A DNA stretch of 64,000 nt from Sciurus carolinensis (Eukaryota > Chordata > Mammalia > Rodentia > Sciuridae). Both the position numbers and the translations under genes were made by a program. This document shows, piece by piece, positions 46,986 to 59,107 of the stretch. A model generated the notes under the pieces. That model saw nothing but the letters and a program-made list of their open reading frames with translations, searched no databases and was not told the origin of the DNA. Position 1 is the stretch's first letter; every line of letters starts with the position of its first letter. The stretch lies in the NCBI RefSeq assembly GCF_902686445.1, contig NC_062219.1, forward strand, positions 144,504,057 to 144,568,056, read 5' to 3'.

Positions 46986-48479
46986 GGGGAAATAAAAAGG
47001 CAGTAACTCTGAGTCAGATTTTCATTTCAATTAAACAACTGCCACACACTTACATCTTGAAGAAGGAAGCCCAAGATCCAGAGTCTAAAGCTGAGAAAAT
47101 CACCTGTGATACTGGGCATAAATAACAGTGGAAAATTAACTGGGTTTGTAGTTTATTAGGACTATACTTTTTGTAGTGCTCTGATTAAGGGTCACAAAGT
47201 TCCATAGGCTTTAAGGGGCTGCCCAGCCCTAATTTTCCCATAAGTCCTGTTATTTTTAGCACACAGTTGTGTGGAAAAAAGTGGTTTTCCCAGCAATGCA
47301 TTTATGGCATTATGGTAGAAAGGCCTCTATCTTCTTCTAGGACACACTTACCTGTTCCCTACTACTTTTGAAGACTCCACTCTACACTTTCTCATCAAAA
47401 TCAAAGGCACTTCAATTCCTTGGATCTTCGTTTGTGATTTCCCCTACCTTTTTCCTCTTCTGGGATACACTATGTGGGAACCACCTAAAAGCTCTCAACT
47501 ACCCTTGCTTTCCCTCATATGCCTCTTTCCATCACACTCAACCAGCAAAACTATGATCTTTCATCAACAATCCACCCTCCCTACTCCTGGACTAGACAGC
47601 TGACCTGTGCTGAATAAAGTCCAACAATCTTGCCAACAGCCACTGCTATGAACAGACAATGTCACCCAGCTCTCCCAGGGCTGTCTACAGTAGTTTCAGA
47701 AAACTTCGCCAGCTTGTTTCCCAGCTCTCTCAGTGGCTAGTCTGCATCTTCATGGTTTACTTGAAGCTGTTAAGTCCTCTACTCAAATTCAGTGAGTCTG
47801 TTTTATCAAGAAAATGGTAGCCCATTAGATAAGGTGATATTCAGCCCTCCACTCTGCTACTACCAATGGTCCTGTCCCCACCAGTCTTCACCTCTTCCAC
47901 TATTAGCAGAGGAACAGAACGTCCTCTCCTCTCCAAGACTAACTATCTTGTGCTTTGGAAACACCTCTCTCTCCCAGCCGTCACTAAGTCAGTCCCCAAA
48001 CTTGGATTTTCAACCTTTTCACTTTCTTCCTCTTTCCCCTCAACCTGGAGGAGCTGGATGTCCCAAAAATGCAAACACATTTCACACAGTCTAATGCCTC
48101 TGTGTTATAAATCATTGCCAGCAATGAACTGGAGTTGGTGGCAAATACAATGAACTCTTTTTTTTTTTTTTAAACTTTAAAGTTGTAAAAACCAGGGACT
48201 GCTAATATCTACTTTAATTGTTAAATTTTGTATAATTTATTGGAACATCACAAGTTGGACTAATATGTTCTTATTTAACTTATAGCCCATCAGTTTTACC
48301 CACAAAATCAAAATAAAAGATTGACTTAAAAATGATACAACTGTTTCTGACAGTACTTTCCAAAGGGATTTTAAGGATAATTGATTGTGTGGGATTTTCA
48401 CCTTATATACTGACATCAGACGCTAATTCCCAGCTAAAATGTAAATCCACTATCAGTTGTTAAAAACTGAAGGGAAAAA

Positions 48480-50240
48480 AAAAAACCTGTCCTAACCTTC
48501 ACCCTCCTCTCGTTACTGCCTAATCTCTTCTTCCATCTGTATTTCTCAAGAGTAATCTATGCTGATGATCTTATCTGGCCCCTCTGTTTCAGCCCACTAA
48601 AAGCTGGCTTTGCCCCCATCATTCAGAGTTCAAACTGCCCTCTGTAAGTCACAAAGATCTGATTTCCAATTCCAGGAGAAAACTGTGTGAACCTATCTGC
48701 TGCACTGGACACTACAGGGCACCGCCTCATTTCTGACCCTCTCCTGCTGAACTTCTATGACACCACTCTCCCTGCCCCCCAGGTACCTCTCTCAACTATT
48801 TCTTCTTGGGCTCCATCCAGTTTTTCAGTGGTGCTGCTGCTCCGGGCTCCACTTTTGGCTCACTGCTTTTATCACTTTGACACTCTCCAATAAACTCTGA
48901 GTTTCAACTGCCACCCAGAGGTGACCCCTAAATCAGTCATGACCTAGACCTCTCTACCAAGGTTGGGGTGAATTTAAGCACCTGCCAACTGTTCCTAGGA
49001 GAAAGTGTTTCACACACTGTCCCTACTACTGAAATAAACAGGGCCCAGATGATTCAAGTGCCAGGAGGATAATTTGCGTAACTACCCCCACACCCCAGCT
49101 GACTCACACAGGTCAGTACCTGATCTGAAGGCCACCAATACACACCATAGCATGTAATGAAAAGTTCTGCCCAAATGAGAATGATGACAATTAGCCAGAC
49201 CAATCTGATAAAACTCTCAGGAATGTAAAATGGGAAGAAAAAGATAAATCAGTAGGGAAAAGAGAAGAAAACTAGAAATCTGCTACTGTTGCTGAGTCAC
49301 TTCAACTTAGAATAAAAAGTCATGAATTCTAGTTCCTGAGAGTACTTAAAGTCCCTTAACTCTAGAAGACCTGTTTTATTCTTTCTACAAGGCTTGTTTC
49401 TGTAATTTCTTCAAGTTTCCATGGAGATGGATCAGAGTGAAGATTGCCTTTTTTATTTATCTTCAAATAAAACTAACTTCTACAAAGTAATCATTTGATT
49501 TATAGCTCACTGCCAGAACTAACAGAGCTACAAAACCCAAACATCACTCCTGATTTCTCTTTCCATTATTCCTCATATCCTCTCACTACTACCTTTATCT
49601 CCCGAATACCTGCTCTTCTCTGCCCTACCACAGACCAACTGGAGGACCTTATTTCTAACACGGTCTAATGCACGAGTCTTCTAAATGAGCTTGTTATTTC
49701 CTGTCTTGCACCCCTTGAAACTATATTTCAATCAGTTGTGCAATCTGACAAAAATGAAAATATTAGCCAGTCATTTCCTACTTAAAATTCTTTGATGATT
49801 CCCCATCTCCTACAGAATGCCATCTAAGCTCAATAAAATACTCTATAAGGTCCCTCACAATCTTTCCCTAGCTATTCCCTGTTACACACTAAATTCCAAC
49901 AACTCAAAATCGCTTGTAAAGCAAACAAAACATAACATTCTCTTCTTTGCGTTTGTTTTTCCTTCACCCAGCCCCTTTTCTTCCCTGCACCTACTCATCT
50001 TTAAGATGGACCCCTGACCTCGGGGCCTCCAAGATGTCCCTGCCCATCTTCACCCCAATCTGGTTTAGAGGCTCCTCCCATATTCCGCAGTACTCTTAGC
50101 ACTTCCCTAACTGCTACATTTTAAGTCCTTTGAGTCACTGAACTCAAAGGCAGTATCTCTTAGTCATTTCTCAGTGCCCAGAACCTGGCACCGTGTGAAC
50201 ATTCACTAAAAACTTGTTGGATAAACGAGAGAGAGAACGA
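48480..50240 (-). mobile_element. L2 (LINE2) relic, minus
   Basis: Antisense L2 on the plus strand: TTCTATGACACCACTCTCCC, TTCAGTGGTGCTGCTGCTCC, CTGCTCTTCTCTGCCCTACC, AATACTCTATAAGGTCCCTC, TCAGTGCCCAGAACCTGGCA, TCACTAAAAACTTGTTGGAT at the 3' end. 48960-49490 is poorly recognisable. The pyrimidine-rich stretch 47360-48100 may be a further part of it (low confidence). Confidence 0.65.
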
Positions 50241-50379
50241 GCAGTGAGCAAGACACACACAAGTTGCCCAGGACTCTCTGCCTCACACTACAGCAATTGC
50301 TCAATCCACTATCATTTCACAGTCTACGGTTCTCCAAGTATGATTTTTAGATTTACTTGATTCAGTTGTAGTTATCAAC

Positions 50380-50517
50380 CAGCATTTTTTAAAAAAATTT
50401 TTAGTTGTCAATGGACCTTTATTTTATTTATTTACTTACTTACAGTGCTGAGGATCAAATCCAGTGCCTCGCACACGCCAGGCAAGTGCTTTACCACTGA
50501 GCCATAACCCCAGCCCC
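50380..50517 (-). mobile_element. ID SINE with extended tail, minus
   Basis: AATTTTTAGTTGTCAATGGA tail, TTATTTATTTACTTACTTAC, GTGCTGAGGATCAAATCCAG, CACTGAGCCATAACCCCAGC. Confidence 0.92.
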
Positions 50518-50892
50518 TCAACCGGCATTTTTAAAGCTAATTTCCTAAAATTTTTGCAAAGGATTCCCTGGGGAAAGGTTGGTTTGATATTTAAGTTCCT
50601 TTATTTTAAGAAACATTTTTATATCACCACTGTAGTTCATAACAGACAATTGTACTTGTAGAAAAACAAGCATTTCTTGAAATATTTGTTCAGCCTTAAG
50701 AAATAGAAGAAATTACACAATTATATTTAGGAATTGTTAAAAACTAATGACTGTATGTGGTAGGAGCTGGGCACACTAAAATTCAGCCTATTTGGCTAGA
50801 TACTATTAATACTCCAATTAAAAAGTGTAAGCTATCCTAAATCAGTAAAATCAAGGTATCTGAATCTTTTGAAACATCAGTTTTCCAATTAC

Positions 50893-51093
50893 CTTTTTTT
50901 TTTTTTTCACCAATATTTATTTAATACCAAGGACTGAACCCAGAGCACTTAACCACTGCACATCCTGGGCCCTTTTCATTTTTTATTTTCAGACGGGGCC
51001 TACATAAGTTGTTCACAACCTTGCTAAATTGCTGAGGCTGGCTTTGAACTTCCGATCCTCCTGCCTCAGTCTCCTGAACCTGGCTATTCTGAT
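50893..51093 (-). mobile_element. B1-ID dimeric SINE, minus
   Basis: T run, ACCAAGGACTGAACCCAGAG, CTGCACATCCTGGGCCC, TTTCAGACGGGGCCTACATA, TCCTCCTGCCTCAGTCTCCT, ending in AACCTGGC. Confidence 0.88.
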
Positions 51094-51403
51094 TATCTTT
51101 TCTACCACAGAGTACTTTTAATCTCAATTATTCTTCAACAAAGGTCTCTATGTGATCACCTATTTGAATAATCAGGTCCCGCACAAACTGAAAGAGGCAA
51201 CAATGTGGTATAAAGGAAAGTACTGAATTTGTAATCAGTAAAATTAGTTTCAATCCTGGCTTGTGGTTGGAGGAAAAAAATAAATCTAACCTATGGGTGC
51301 TCCCACTTTCTCAAATTTAAAATTACAATCCCACAATTGTGTCTAGTATGTATCAAAACACTGCAAAGTATCTGAGTAATTTGAAAAATATAAAAATGCA
51401 ATC

Positions 51404-51590
51404 TAGCCGGGCATGGTGCACACCTATAATCCCAGTGGCTCAAGAGGCTGAGGCTGGAGGAACTCAAGTACAAAGACTGCCTCAGCAACTTAGCAAGTCC
51501 CCCTCTTAAAAAAAAATAAGGACTGGGGATGTGGCTCTGTGGTTGTGCAACCCTGGGTTCAATACCAGCCATCAAAAAAAAAAACAAAAA
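51404..51590 (+). mobile_element. B1-ID dimeric SINE
   Basis: AGCCGGGCATGGTGCACACC, CTCAAGAGGCTGAGGCTGG, linker with A run, ID half GACTGGGGATGTGGCTCTGT, TTCAATACCAGCC. Confidence 0.9.
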
Positions 51591-51637
51591 AACTGTAATT
51601 GAAACATATGCTAATTGAATCCAATGTCATATTCATG

Positions 51638-51693
51638 CTTGCCTAGCATGAGCAAGGCCTGGGTTCAACCCCCAGCGCGGGCATGCATACACG

Positions 51694-51726
<33 letters not shown>
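51638..51726 (+). mobile_element. ID SINE 3' part with (CA)n tail
   Basis: TGCTTGCCTAGCATGAGCAA, GGGTTCAACCCCCAGCGC, followed by a CA-dinucleotide run at 51696-51726. Confidence 0.82.
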
Positions 51727-51728
<2 letters not shown>

Positions 51729-53475
51729 CCACAAAACCCTAGGTCTAAACAACCTGTCACTTGGGTATTCAACACTGACAAGAATTTTAAAATAAGGGGG
51801 GCCATTCCCGGTGCCTCAATAGTTGGCGTGTGACTGCTAAGCAAAAGGCCTTTTACAAAAATCTTACCAGCACTCCTCTACACACCTGGCTACTCCTGCA
51901 ATTCAACCACGCATGTGGCATTATTTTGCATTAATCCCTTCAAATCATTTATGGAACAATACAGCTTTCAAAAGCAGCAATTCCAATTTAGAAGAATAAA
52001 TCTTAAACACAGAACATGTTCAGAGCAAAAGAAACCAAGATGCTTCTATTTCAAAGGTAAGGGAAATCATCATTCTGGAAAATAATTATGATCTTTTCAA
52101 ATTCTGTAATATACAAAACATCCAATGAATAGTTTTTAGTATTTAAAAAAAGTCTTGTAATGCTTAGGTAAAATCAATGTAGCACCATGATAAGTTAAAT
52201 AAAAATCCACTCTTATTTTGTGATTTCAAAGTTTTTCCATCACACTACCTATGATACTTTCCCTTTGCTACTGGGTCAGCTGCCCAGTACATTTGGTGGA
52301 GCGCTCTCAAGAGAGAGAGAAAAACAACAGTAACAACAGAAAGCACACATGGAGACCCTAAAATACCAAGCAAGAAGAGGGGTGACAAAGGGAGGGTAAA
52401 GAGAAAACAAAAGAGAAAAAACGAGTATGACAAACAACAAAATCTGTTCTTCCAGAAGTAATCGTTTATGTTTATAAGCGAGTGATGTTTCCAGAAAGTG
52501 AATCTAGTATTACACAACAGAAAGCAATAAAAAGGTCAACGGGAAAAATAATTGAGACAGCAGTATTATAAATATTCGAAACTCCAACCAATTTCACATA
52601 AACATGCACTTTACAGTGACCCAAATCATTACTTTTATGTAAAAGAAGTTCATACAACTAATCAAAGCCTGTTACAAAGCTAAATAAACCGTAATCACGA
52701 ATCTCAGCACAGAAATTCAGAGCTGGAAATTTCCTTACCAACAATCCAGCTCAACTCCCACATTACTCAAGAGATGCTGTCTTGAAACAAACCTGCAATC
52801 ACAAATGACTGCAAGACCCTGAAAGCTAACATTCTTTGTTCAGTAATCTTTCATATATACTGCCTCTGATTTTATAAGCTTATTATTCACCATCAACCAT
52901 TAACTTAAAATGACAAAGTTTTGTCAAGTCTAACAAAAGCAGTTGGTTAGCCAGATTAGAAGTAAACACTTCATAACACAGCACTGTCCACACAAATTTA
53001 AAAAGAAATTTAAGTAATGCTTCACAAGGGAATTAACAAAATCTCCTAACTTAAGAAAAAACAAAGATCAAATATTTTGAAATTCATAGTTGTTCAGATT
53101 AAGAAACATAACATTCAATTCTGAATACTCTTAAAAATTGAAAGCACTTCTTTGGATCTATGGCAAGGATTAAAAGAAAGAATGTTCAGCAAGGCCCATT
53201 TTTGTGAGCGATTCTTTCCAGGCAAATTAATTCAGTACATTTCTGTTGCCATTCTCTTTTCCGATTAAATAGTGACTTATCAAGGTTTTTCTCAAATTTC
53301 AGTCCTGTATACTTTCATACAAGGTTGTTTATCCCCTCTACATACATGCCTCTAGGATCTGAGGAAGCTGCTTTGTAGCCAATCAAAATGAAGCTGCTTA
53401 GACTGTAAACGCTACTGCTTCACGTTTAGGGCCTGAAACACTGGATGTTTCCAGACAAACTGATACACTGGATTG

Positions 53476-53501
53476 TTTTTTTTTTTTTTTTTTTTTTTTT
53501 T
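53476..53501 (-). repeat. Poly(T) run
   Basis: About 26 T in a row, about 0.5 kb inside intron 1 from the CpG island. No SINE body adjoins it. Confidence 0.95.
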
Positions 53502-54408
53502 CTCGTTTTTCTTTTTCCACAAGTAAACTTGCCCCATGCCATTAATCTGAGCTACATTTCAAAAATCCCTACTGCAATTTATTATTTTATATATGCCTAA
53601 AGCTTTGTTTTAACCTGGGGGTGGGGGTTAAGTGCAAGTCCAGGTGATTTTTTTTTTTAACGGCAGGTGTAAAATATAAGCCAATCTTCTTTGAAATACA
53701 AAGCCGTACGTTCTTATAAAAATATTCTTATTTTCAGCAAGACTTCATCTAATACCAACCCAGAAATATAGGGCATTTCCAGTCTGGAGAGAGAGGCTTT
53801 GGTTCCCCTAAAAGGTCGCCCCAGAGGTTTCTTCTCTTACCCTTCCAGTTGCTTTTAGCAGGACAGACTGTGGCAAACTTGGGCCCCTTGTCCTTTTGTC
53901 CCCCTAGTCGATCTCTGGCCTAATTTTGGACAGAATCCTCCGCTGATCACTCCTCCCCCTGTGCATTCCTGCTCTCCCTTACGAGAAGTCGTACCTCGCG
54001 ACCGTGCCTCGCGGCCCCGGCCCCCGCAGGGGACAACGCCGACCGCCACCTGGAGAACAATGTAACCCAACTCCAGCCCGATTCCTGCATGCGCGCCCCA
54101 AGACAGGTCTTCCGGAGGCTCGGAGAGCCAGGTGCGTCCCGTCGTGCGGAGCTCCCCAAGGTGTCCCGCTCGGGCCTAGCGCCCCGGCCGCCCCGGCTCC
54201 CCTCCACCCGGGGCACGCTGCCCACCTGGCCCCGCACCCGGGACCTTCGCGGGACCCAGCGCCCACTCGCGAGGCGGCCGGCCGGCGGCCCGTCGGCTCC
54301 CAGGGCGCCGCGCGCGGGCGGGGGTCGGGGGCGGGCCGAGCGCGGCGCAGGCGGCGGCCGGACACGTCGGGCCGGCGCCCGGCTGCCCGCGCGGCCGCAC
54401 GCGCCTAC

Positions 54409-54961
54409 CTTTGTAGTGCACCCGCAGGTTGTTCTGCGACAGGCCGATGTAGCTGAACTTGTCCTTCGGGCTCCAGGACCGCGGCAGCGGCGTCTCCTGC
54501 TCGTCCACGGCCGGGTAGAGGCGCTTCAGCCGGCGCTGCAGCTCCTTCTCCTGCTCATTGAGGGCCGAGTCGCCGTGCGGGAAGGGGGCCGCGGCGCTGC
54601 TGCCCGCCGCCAGGGCCGGGGCCGGGGCGCCCGCGGCGGGGCTGGGGCCGGCGGCCAGGCCCGGGGGCGCGGGGGATGCGCTGGCGGGGGCGGCCGCCGA
54701 GGCGGGCGGCGGCGGCGGGGCCGCGGTGGCCGGGGGCGGCGGCGGCGGCGGCGGGTGGAGGAGTAGGGCGGCCGCCGCGGCCCCCAAGCCGCCGCCGCCG
54801 CCGCCGGGCGAGCCGGCCGGAGAGGAGCCGGCGCTGACGGCCGGGGGCGCGGGCAGGACGACTCCGGAGACCGGGGCCACGGCCGGCGGCGGCGGCGGCG
54901 GCAGCTGCTGCTGCTGCTGTTGTTGTTGCTGCTGCGGCGGCGGCGGCGGCTGCCCGGACAT
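54409..54961 (-). CDS. RANBP9: RANBP9 coding exon 1 (N-terminal tail and start of SPRY)
   Basis: First coding exon of Ran-binding protein 9, 184 codons plus one base. It opens MSGQPPPPP, then ten Gln, then long Pro, Ala and Gly runs to about residue 125. Conserved sequence follows: [20 protein letters not shown] (131-150) and [20 protein letters not shown] (162-181), the entry to the SPRY domain. These match RANBP9 orthologues as I remember them. The start is firm: an in-frame TGA lies five codons upstream (54974-54976) and the base at -3 is G. The exon ends ...CACTACAAAG before donor GTAGGC, phase 1, joining exon 2 to give VHYKGHGKTP. Known role: scaffold of the CTLH (MAEA/RMND5A) ubiquitin ligase complex, nuclear and cytoplasmic; the proline-rich tail and SPRY domain bind many partners. 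The paralogue RANBP10 is less likely because this long Pro/Gln/Ala head is typical of RANBP9. Confidence 0.97.
54905..54934 (-). repeat. Interrupted CAG/CAA polyglutamine tract in RANBP9
   Basis: It encodes ten consecutive glutamines at residues 10-19. Read in the coding direction the codons are two CAG, three CAA, five CAG. It is flanked by CCG-coded proline runs, so the mRNA carries adjacent CCG and CAG repeats. CAA interruptions are known to limit slippage of such tracts. Confidence 0.95.
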
Positions 54962-55934
54962 CCCGGCCGCGACTCAGCCTGCGGCCACCTCCACCTCTTC
55001 TCTCCTTCCTCCTCTGCTTCCCGGGGGCGCTGTCGCTGCGGCCGCCGGCACCAGGCACCCAGTCCGCCCGCCCCGGAAGCAGGCGGCGGGCCGCGCGCCC
55101 GGGAGAGCGCGGCGGTTGGGGGCACAGAGGCGCGGGAGCGGGCGGCGGGCCGGGCGGCCCCGAAAGAACGTTGGCCCGAGCGCGGGCGCGCGGCCCGGGG
55201 ACGAGGCGCCGGGGGGCGGAGGCGGGCGGGAAGGCGCGCTGGCGGCCGCTGCTCTCGCGGCGGCTTCCCGGCGGGCGGCCGGCGCGAGACGCTGCGCGCG
55301 GGCGGCGCTGGGCGAGGGGGCGGGACGGAGGCGCGAGCGGCGCGAGGGGCGGGCGAGCGCGCGGGCGGCGGGGGCGGGCCCCGGTCCGGGCTGCGTGCGG
55401 CGAGCCGCCTCTCCCCGGCCCGCCGCCGCTCGCCGGCAGGGGCGCGGGGCTGCGGGCGCCGCGGGTCGGTCCGGAGGCGGCCGCCTCCTCCCGCGAGCCG
55501 GCCGCGCCGCCCCCGTCGCCGGCGAGTCTCCGCCCACTTGACTTCTTTTTGTTGTCGTCGCCCCACCTCCCACAGCAGGCTCCGCGGATCCGCGGCGCCG
55601 CTTCTCGCCCAGGCGAGAGCAATCGAGCCCCGCTGGGGCCGCCGCGAGCCCGCCCGGGGGAGCGCCCGCCCGGGGCCGCGGCCGCGCCGCCGGCTGCTGC
55701 TGCCCCACGAGCCGCCTCCCTGCTCGGCCACGACCTGCTGCTCGTCACGCTCGGGCGTTTCTACCGGGCGGTGGGAGCCGTTTCCGAAGGCAGAGCCCCC
55801 ACTTAATTCCATGAGGACTCGACGTGTACTTGGAGTGGCGGAGGGAGTCCCACTAGGAACGCCAGTGTAGACGGCGCAGCTTCAGAGAGCAGCCCCGCGG
55901 TGTGATGCGAGGTTACCGTCTGCAGGAAGGGCTT

Positions 55935-56095
55935 CTAGGGACGTCAACACACTTTATAGGCTCATTAATCCCCATAACAGGCCTCTTTGTTAGGCAGCAG
56001 AGAATTATGCCCATTTTTTAAACAAGGAGATATTTACTGAGGTCAGCAGAGTCAAAAATAGTACTTCCTACTTTGCAGTTCCCAGTGGCGCGCTT
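55935..56095 (+). mobile_element. MIR-like relic (tentative)
   Basis: CACTTTATAGGCTCATTAAT, CCCCATAACAGGCC, TTATGCCCATTTTTTAAACA, AGGAGATATTTACTGAGG follow the MIR middle region. Confidence 0.5.
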
Positions 56096-56569
56096 GGTCA
56101 ACTCGTTTGGCACAACTTGCCAAGTGTTGCTCTGTGACCCGTCACAGCATCGCTGTTTGTTGTCTCCACTTCCCTTTGTGTAGCTTATCCTTTCCCTCGC
56201 TGGCAAACCAGGCTTCACACGTGTACGCTACGTGATATAGACTGAATATTCTGTTAACAATGATACGCTGATGGTGATCTGTCAAGTAAGTAAGGAATGC
56301 ATTGAATAGCGAATTATTTATGTTTTGAAGAATGTAGGTGAAAGGTGATTTAATTGAAGGTCCTCAATACCAGGCCAGAACTGAGTCATTCTGCCTAATT
56401 TCCCCCTCAATTACCCACACAAGTAGACGCCCCATTGTTCTTCAATAAAAATATCCGATAATTCTAACCTGTTATTTGATGGCTTTTTTCTTCATGCCAC
56501 TGCACTTTAAATCACATGATGTCATTGATTTAAATTGTCCTAAAACTTTGATTTATAGTATGATAATAA

Positions 56570-56692
56570 TGAGTTGTTCTGAGTTGCTTAGGGCCTCCCT
56601 AAATTGCTGAGCCTGGCCTTGAACTTGTGATCCTCCTGCCTCAGCACCCAGAGCCTCTGGGATTACACACATCTGCCACTGCACCCAGCGAC
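56570..56692 (-). mobile_element. B1 half of a squirrel SINE, minus
   Basis: GAGTTGCTTAGGGCCTCCCT, AAATTGCTGAGCCTGGCCTT, TCCTCCTGCCTCAGCACCC, CTGCCACTGCACCCAGC. Confidence 0.88.
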
Positions 56693-56796
56693 AGCGATGA
56701 ATTTAAGCCAAAATCTATTTAAATGTAGGACGGTGGTAGAAAAAAATGGGCTCCAGGCCTCTTCAGACTTTCTTGAAATAGTCATGAAGGTTTCTT

Positions 56797-57000
56797 AGCT
56801 TGGAAGGGGACCCACTCCTGTAATCCCAGCAACTCAGGAGTCTAGGGTAGGAAGATCATGAGTTCAAAGCCAGCCTCAGAAACTTAGTGAGGCTCTAAGC
56901 AATTTAGCAAGGCCCTGCGGCAAAACAAAATCTAAAAGAGGCCTGGGTTTGTGGCTCAATGGTTAAGCACCTCTGGGTTCAATCCTCAGTACCTACTGCC
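56797..57000 (+). mobile_element. B1-ID dimeric SINE
   Basis: GGGGACCCACTCCTGTAATC, GAGTTCAAAGCCAGCCTCAG, linker ACAAAATCTAAAAGAGG, ID half CTGGGTTTGTGGCTCAATGG, GGTTCAATCCTCAGTACC. Confidence 0.9.
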
Positions 57001-58284
57001 CCCAAAATTTTTTGATTTAATTCATGAAAGTGTACTCTTTCTGTCAGCACACTTAGAAACCACCTAGAACTTGATCTTATGGATAGTGAAATCCATTTCT
57101 GTTAAGGGACTAAAAGTGTTAAGAGAAGAGAGTTACCTAACATTTTATTGGAGCAGGGTGTATTTATATGAAATTTTTTTAAAACGTCCTTCTGAGCAAT
57201 GGAATTGCAGAAGATAGTCAACCAATTATAAAAAATCCTTGCTCTTGACTTAGTGGATCTTGGGCCCAATTTCAAACCCACTCCTTCCAGGCTTCTTGCA
57301 CAGGTACAGACTGAGACAAATATTTTATGGCCTCATAAAAACATTGTTTTGAAGACAGAAAAATTAATTTAAAAAACTATAATAATTATAGCATTGCCCA
57401 AATCATTGCCAAAGAACATGTTGTAAAATCACGAAAATGTTTCTATAGCAGACAATATAGAGTATAATTTAAAAATAAATTTTCATTATGAAATTTCATA
57501 ATCATACATAGAGATATAAATGATAAAAATCCATTAGCCATGAATTTATTCATTCTTCCTGAATCTTTATCTTCAGTCTTCACTGTATTGCTATAATATT
57601 GCTACTTATTTGTTATCTGCTGGGTTTCTGACTAGAAAACAATAGGAACCAAATCTGACTTTCTTAAGAAGAGAAAGAACTTACTGAAAAAGTTTTCTAT
57701 GGGCTTCAGAATTGACCAGAAGGCTGAACACCAATGTCTAAAACAAAGGTCAAAGGACGGCAGGCAGCATAAATAGACTAGCCCAGGCCCTACCACTGGC
57801 CTCAGAAATCACCGCCAAATATCGCCTTTTCCCCACGGACTCACCTTTCTGACCCCTCATCTTAACACTACTCAGTGTTTCAAAGTTGACCACACCTACA
57901 TTGTGTATCCACACCAGGAACTGCCAAAAAGCATAGATTCCCAGCTTATCCAGCAGTGGGGCTATAGAGATGTAATTTACTAAAACCAGCTGGGAGTAAC
58001 CTGCAAGTCCCTAGAGCCGGTCCCAGCAAATGATCTCATGAAATTGCAGAGTATCTTAACACATCTTATTTTCTGTGCAAGGTCTGGCATGGAAAAGTTT
58101 ATAACTTATTGTCCTAGTGGGAAAAGAGTCACTGATGCCCACAGTAAGGCATTTTTTCATATCAGGAAAGAGGTTCAAATGGTGGTCAGCCTGTTTTAGT
58201 AAATGTCCATGATAATATCCTTCTAGATACTGAAAATGTCAGGGCGATGTAGGACAAGATCTACAGTATGGACGTAGGGTTTGT

Positions 58285-58840
58285 ATGAACTATCTGTTAA
58301 TGCATAGCAATCACCCCCAAACTTAGTGACTTAAAATGACATTTATTATCATACACTCTGTGCAGCAGGAATCTGGCTCAACTTCACTGAGTTCCCTGCT
58401 TCAGGGTCTCTCTCAGCCATGCAGGGTGTCAGCTGGGGCTGCTGTCATCTCAAAATCTGACTGAGCTCCCAAGCTCACTGCTATGTATTGATGGCATTCA
58501 GTTCCTTCAGAGTTATCGGACTGAGTCTCGGCTCCATGCTAGCCGTCGGCCAGCAGTGATTCTCAATACTTTGTCACATGGGCTTCTTCAGTATGGCAGC
58601 TGGCTTTATCAAAGTGTACAAGGCAAGAAGGCAATAGGAATGGGACCGACTCACGGTCAGGTTAGTAATCTAATTAAAGAAGTGACATCCCTCAGTTTTG
58701 CAGAGATCTGTTAGAAGAAAGTCACTAGGTTTGACTCACATTTAAGAGGAGTAGATGACATGAGCCATTTCTATTCAGATGTGAGTATGAAGTAATACGT
58801 TCGTGTCGTGCCATGTGACTGAAGAGGGAAGCCTCTACAT
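58285..58840 (+). mobile_element. MER-type interspersed repeat relic
   Basis: TGAACTATCTGTTAATGCATAGCAATCACC-type start (58287-58316), CCCCAAACTTAGTGACTTAA, AAATGACATTTATTATCATA, then CAGCTGGGGCTGCTGTCATC and CACATGGGCTTCTTCAGTAT match the order of a common placental MER repeat. Family not named with confidence. Confidence 0.6.
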
Positions 58841-59107
58841 GCTGCCTTGGACAGGACGCAGTCAGTGCTGGCTATTGCCACACACCAGGACTCAGGGCAA
58901 AACTGCAGAATCACATGGGAGAACACAAATGCACTATTTCATGCTTGTGTCTGAATAAAAATGGTTTCAGTTCTGCACTCATGCAGTAAAATCCATGTGA
59001 AAAACCAAAAGTTAAATTTAGAGGAACCTGTTTTATTTATCTGTTCTAGAAGAATTGGGACAAAAACTTACAAATTGGGTTAAAATAACCTATACTAATA
59101 ATAATTT

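Larger units (their letters stand above)
39935..54408 (-). other. RANBP9 intron 1 (14.5 kb)
   Basis: Intron between the first two coding exons, with donor GTAGGC inside the CpG island and acceptor ACATGCAG. It holds one L1 with a probable 3' transduction (40892-42114), an antisense L1M fragment, L2-like sequence (48480-50240), a MIR and several SINEs. About 43680-44290, 44830-45770, 47000-48480 and 51850-53990 contain no repeat or gene I can identify with confidence. Confidence 0.9.
53990..55830. promoter_or_regulatory. CpG island and probable RANBP9 promoter
   Basis: Base composition jumps abruptly to very GC-rich, CpG-dense sequence here, against AT-rich surroundings on both sides. It spans the first 0.4 kb of intron 1, exon 1, the 5'UTR and several hundred bases of upstream DNA. 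No TATA box is evident. GC boxes of the GGGCGG type occur repeatedly upstream of the ATG (for example around 55318-55375), and an NRF1-like GCATGCGC lies at 54087-54094 inside intron 1. This is the usual dispersed-start architecture of a housekeeping gene. The exact transcription start cannot be read from sequence; it is presumably within a few hundred bases above 54961. Confidence 0.85.

Noticed and set aside
47360..48153. Two overlapping plus-strand frames of about 95-100 codons at 47792-48153, with splice-like neighbours.
   Set aside because: The region is pyrimidine-rich and resembles antisense L2 upstream sequence. The translations show no domain, and there is no promoter or conserved splice pattern.
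54004..55870. Several long overlapping open frames on both strands (200-430 codons, rich in Arg, Pro, Ala and Gly) in the CpG island.
   Set aside because: Stop codons are rare in very GC-rich DNA, so long frames are expected by chance. Only the frame starting at 54961 on the minus strand matches a known protein (RANBP9). The others are its shadows or untranslated promoter DNA.
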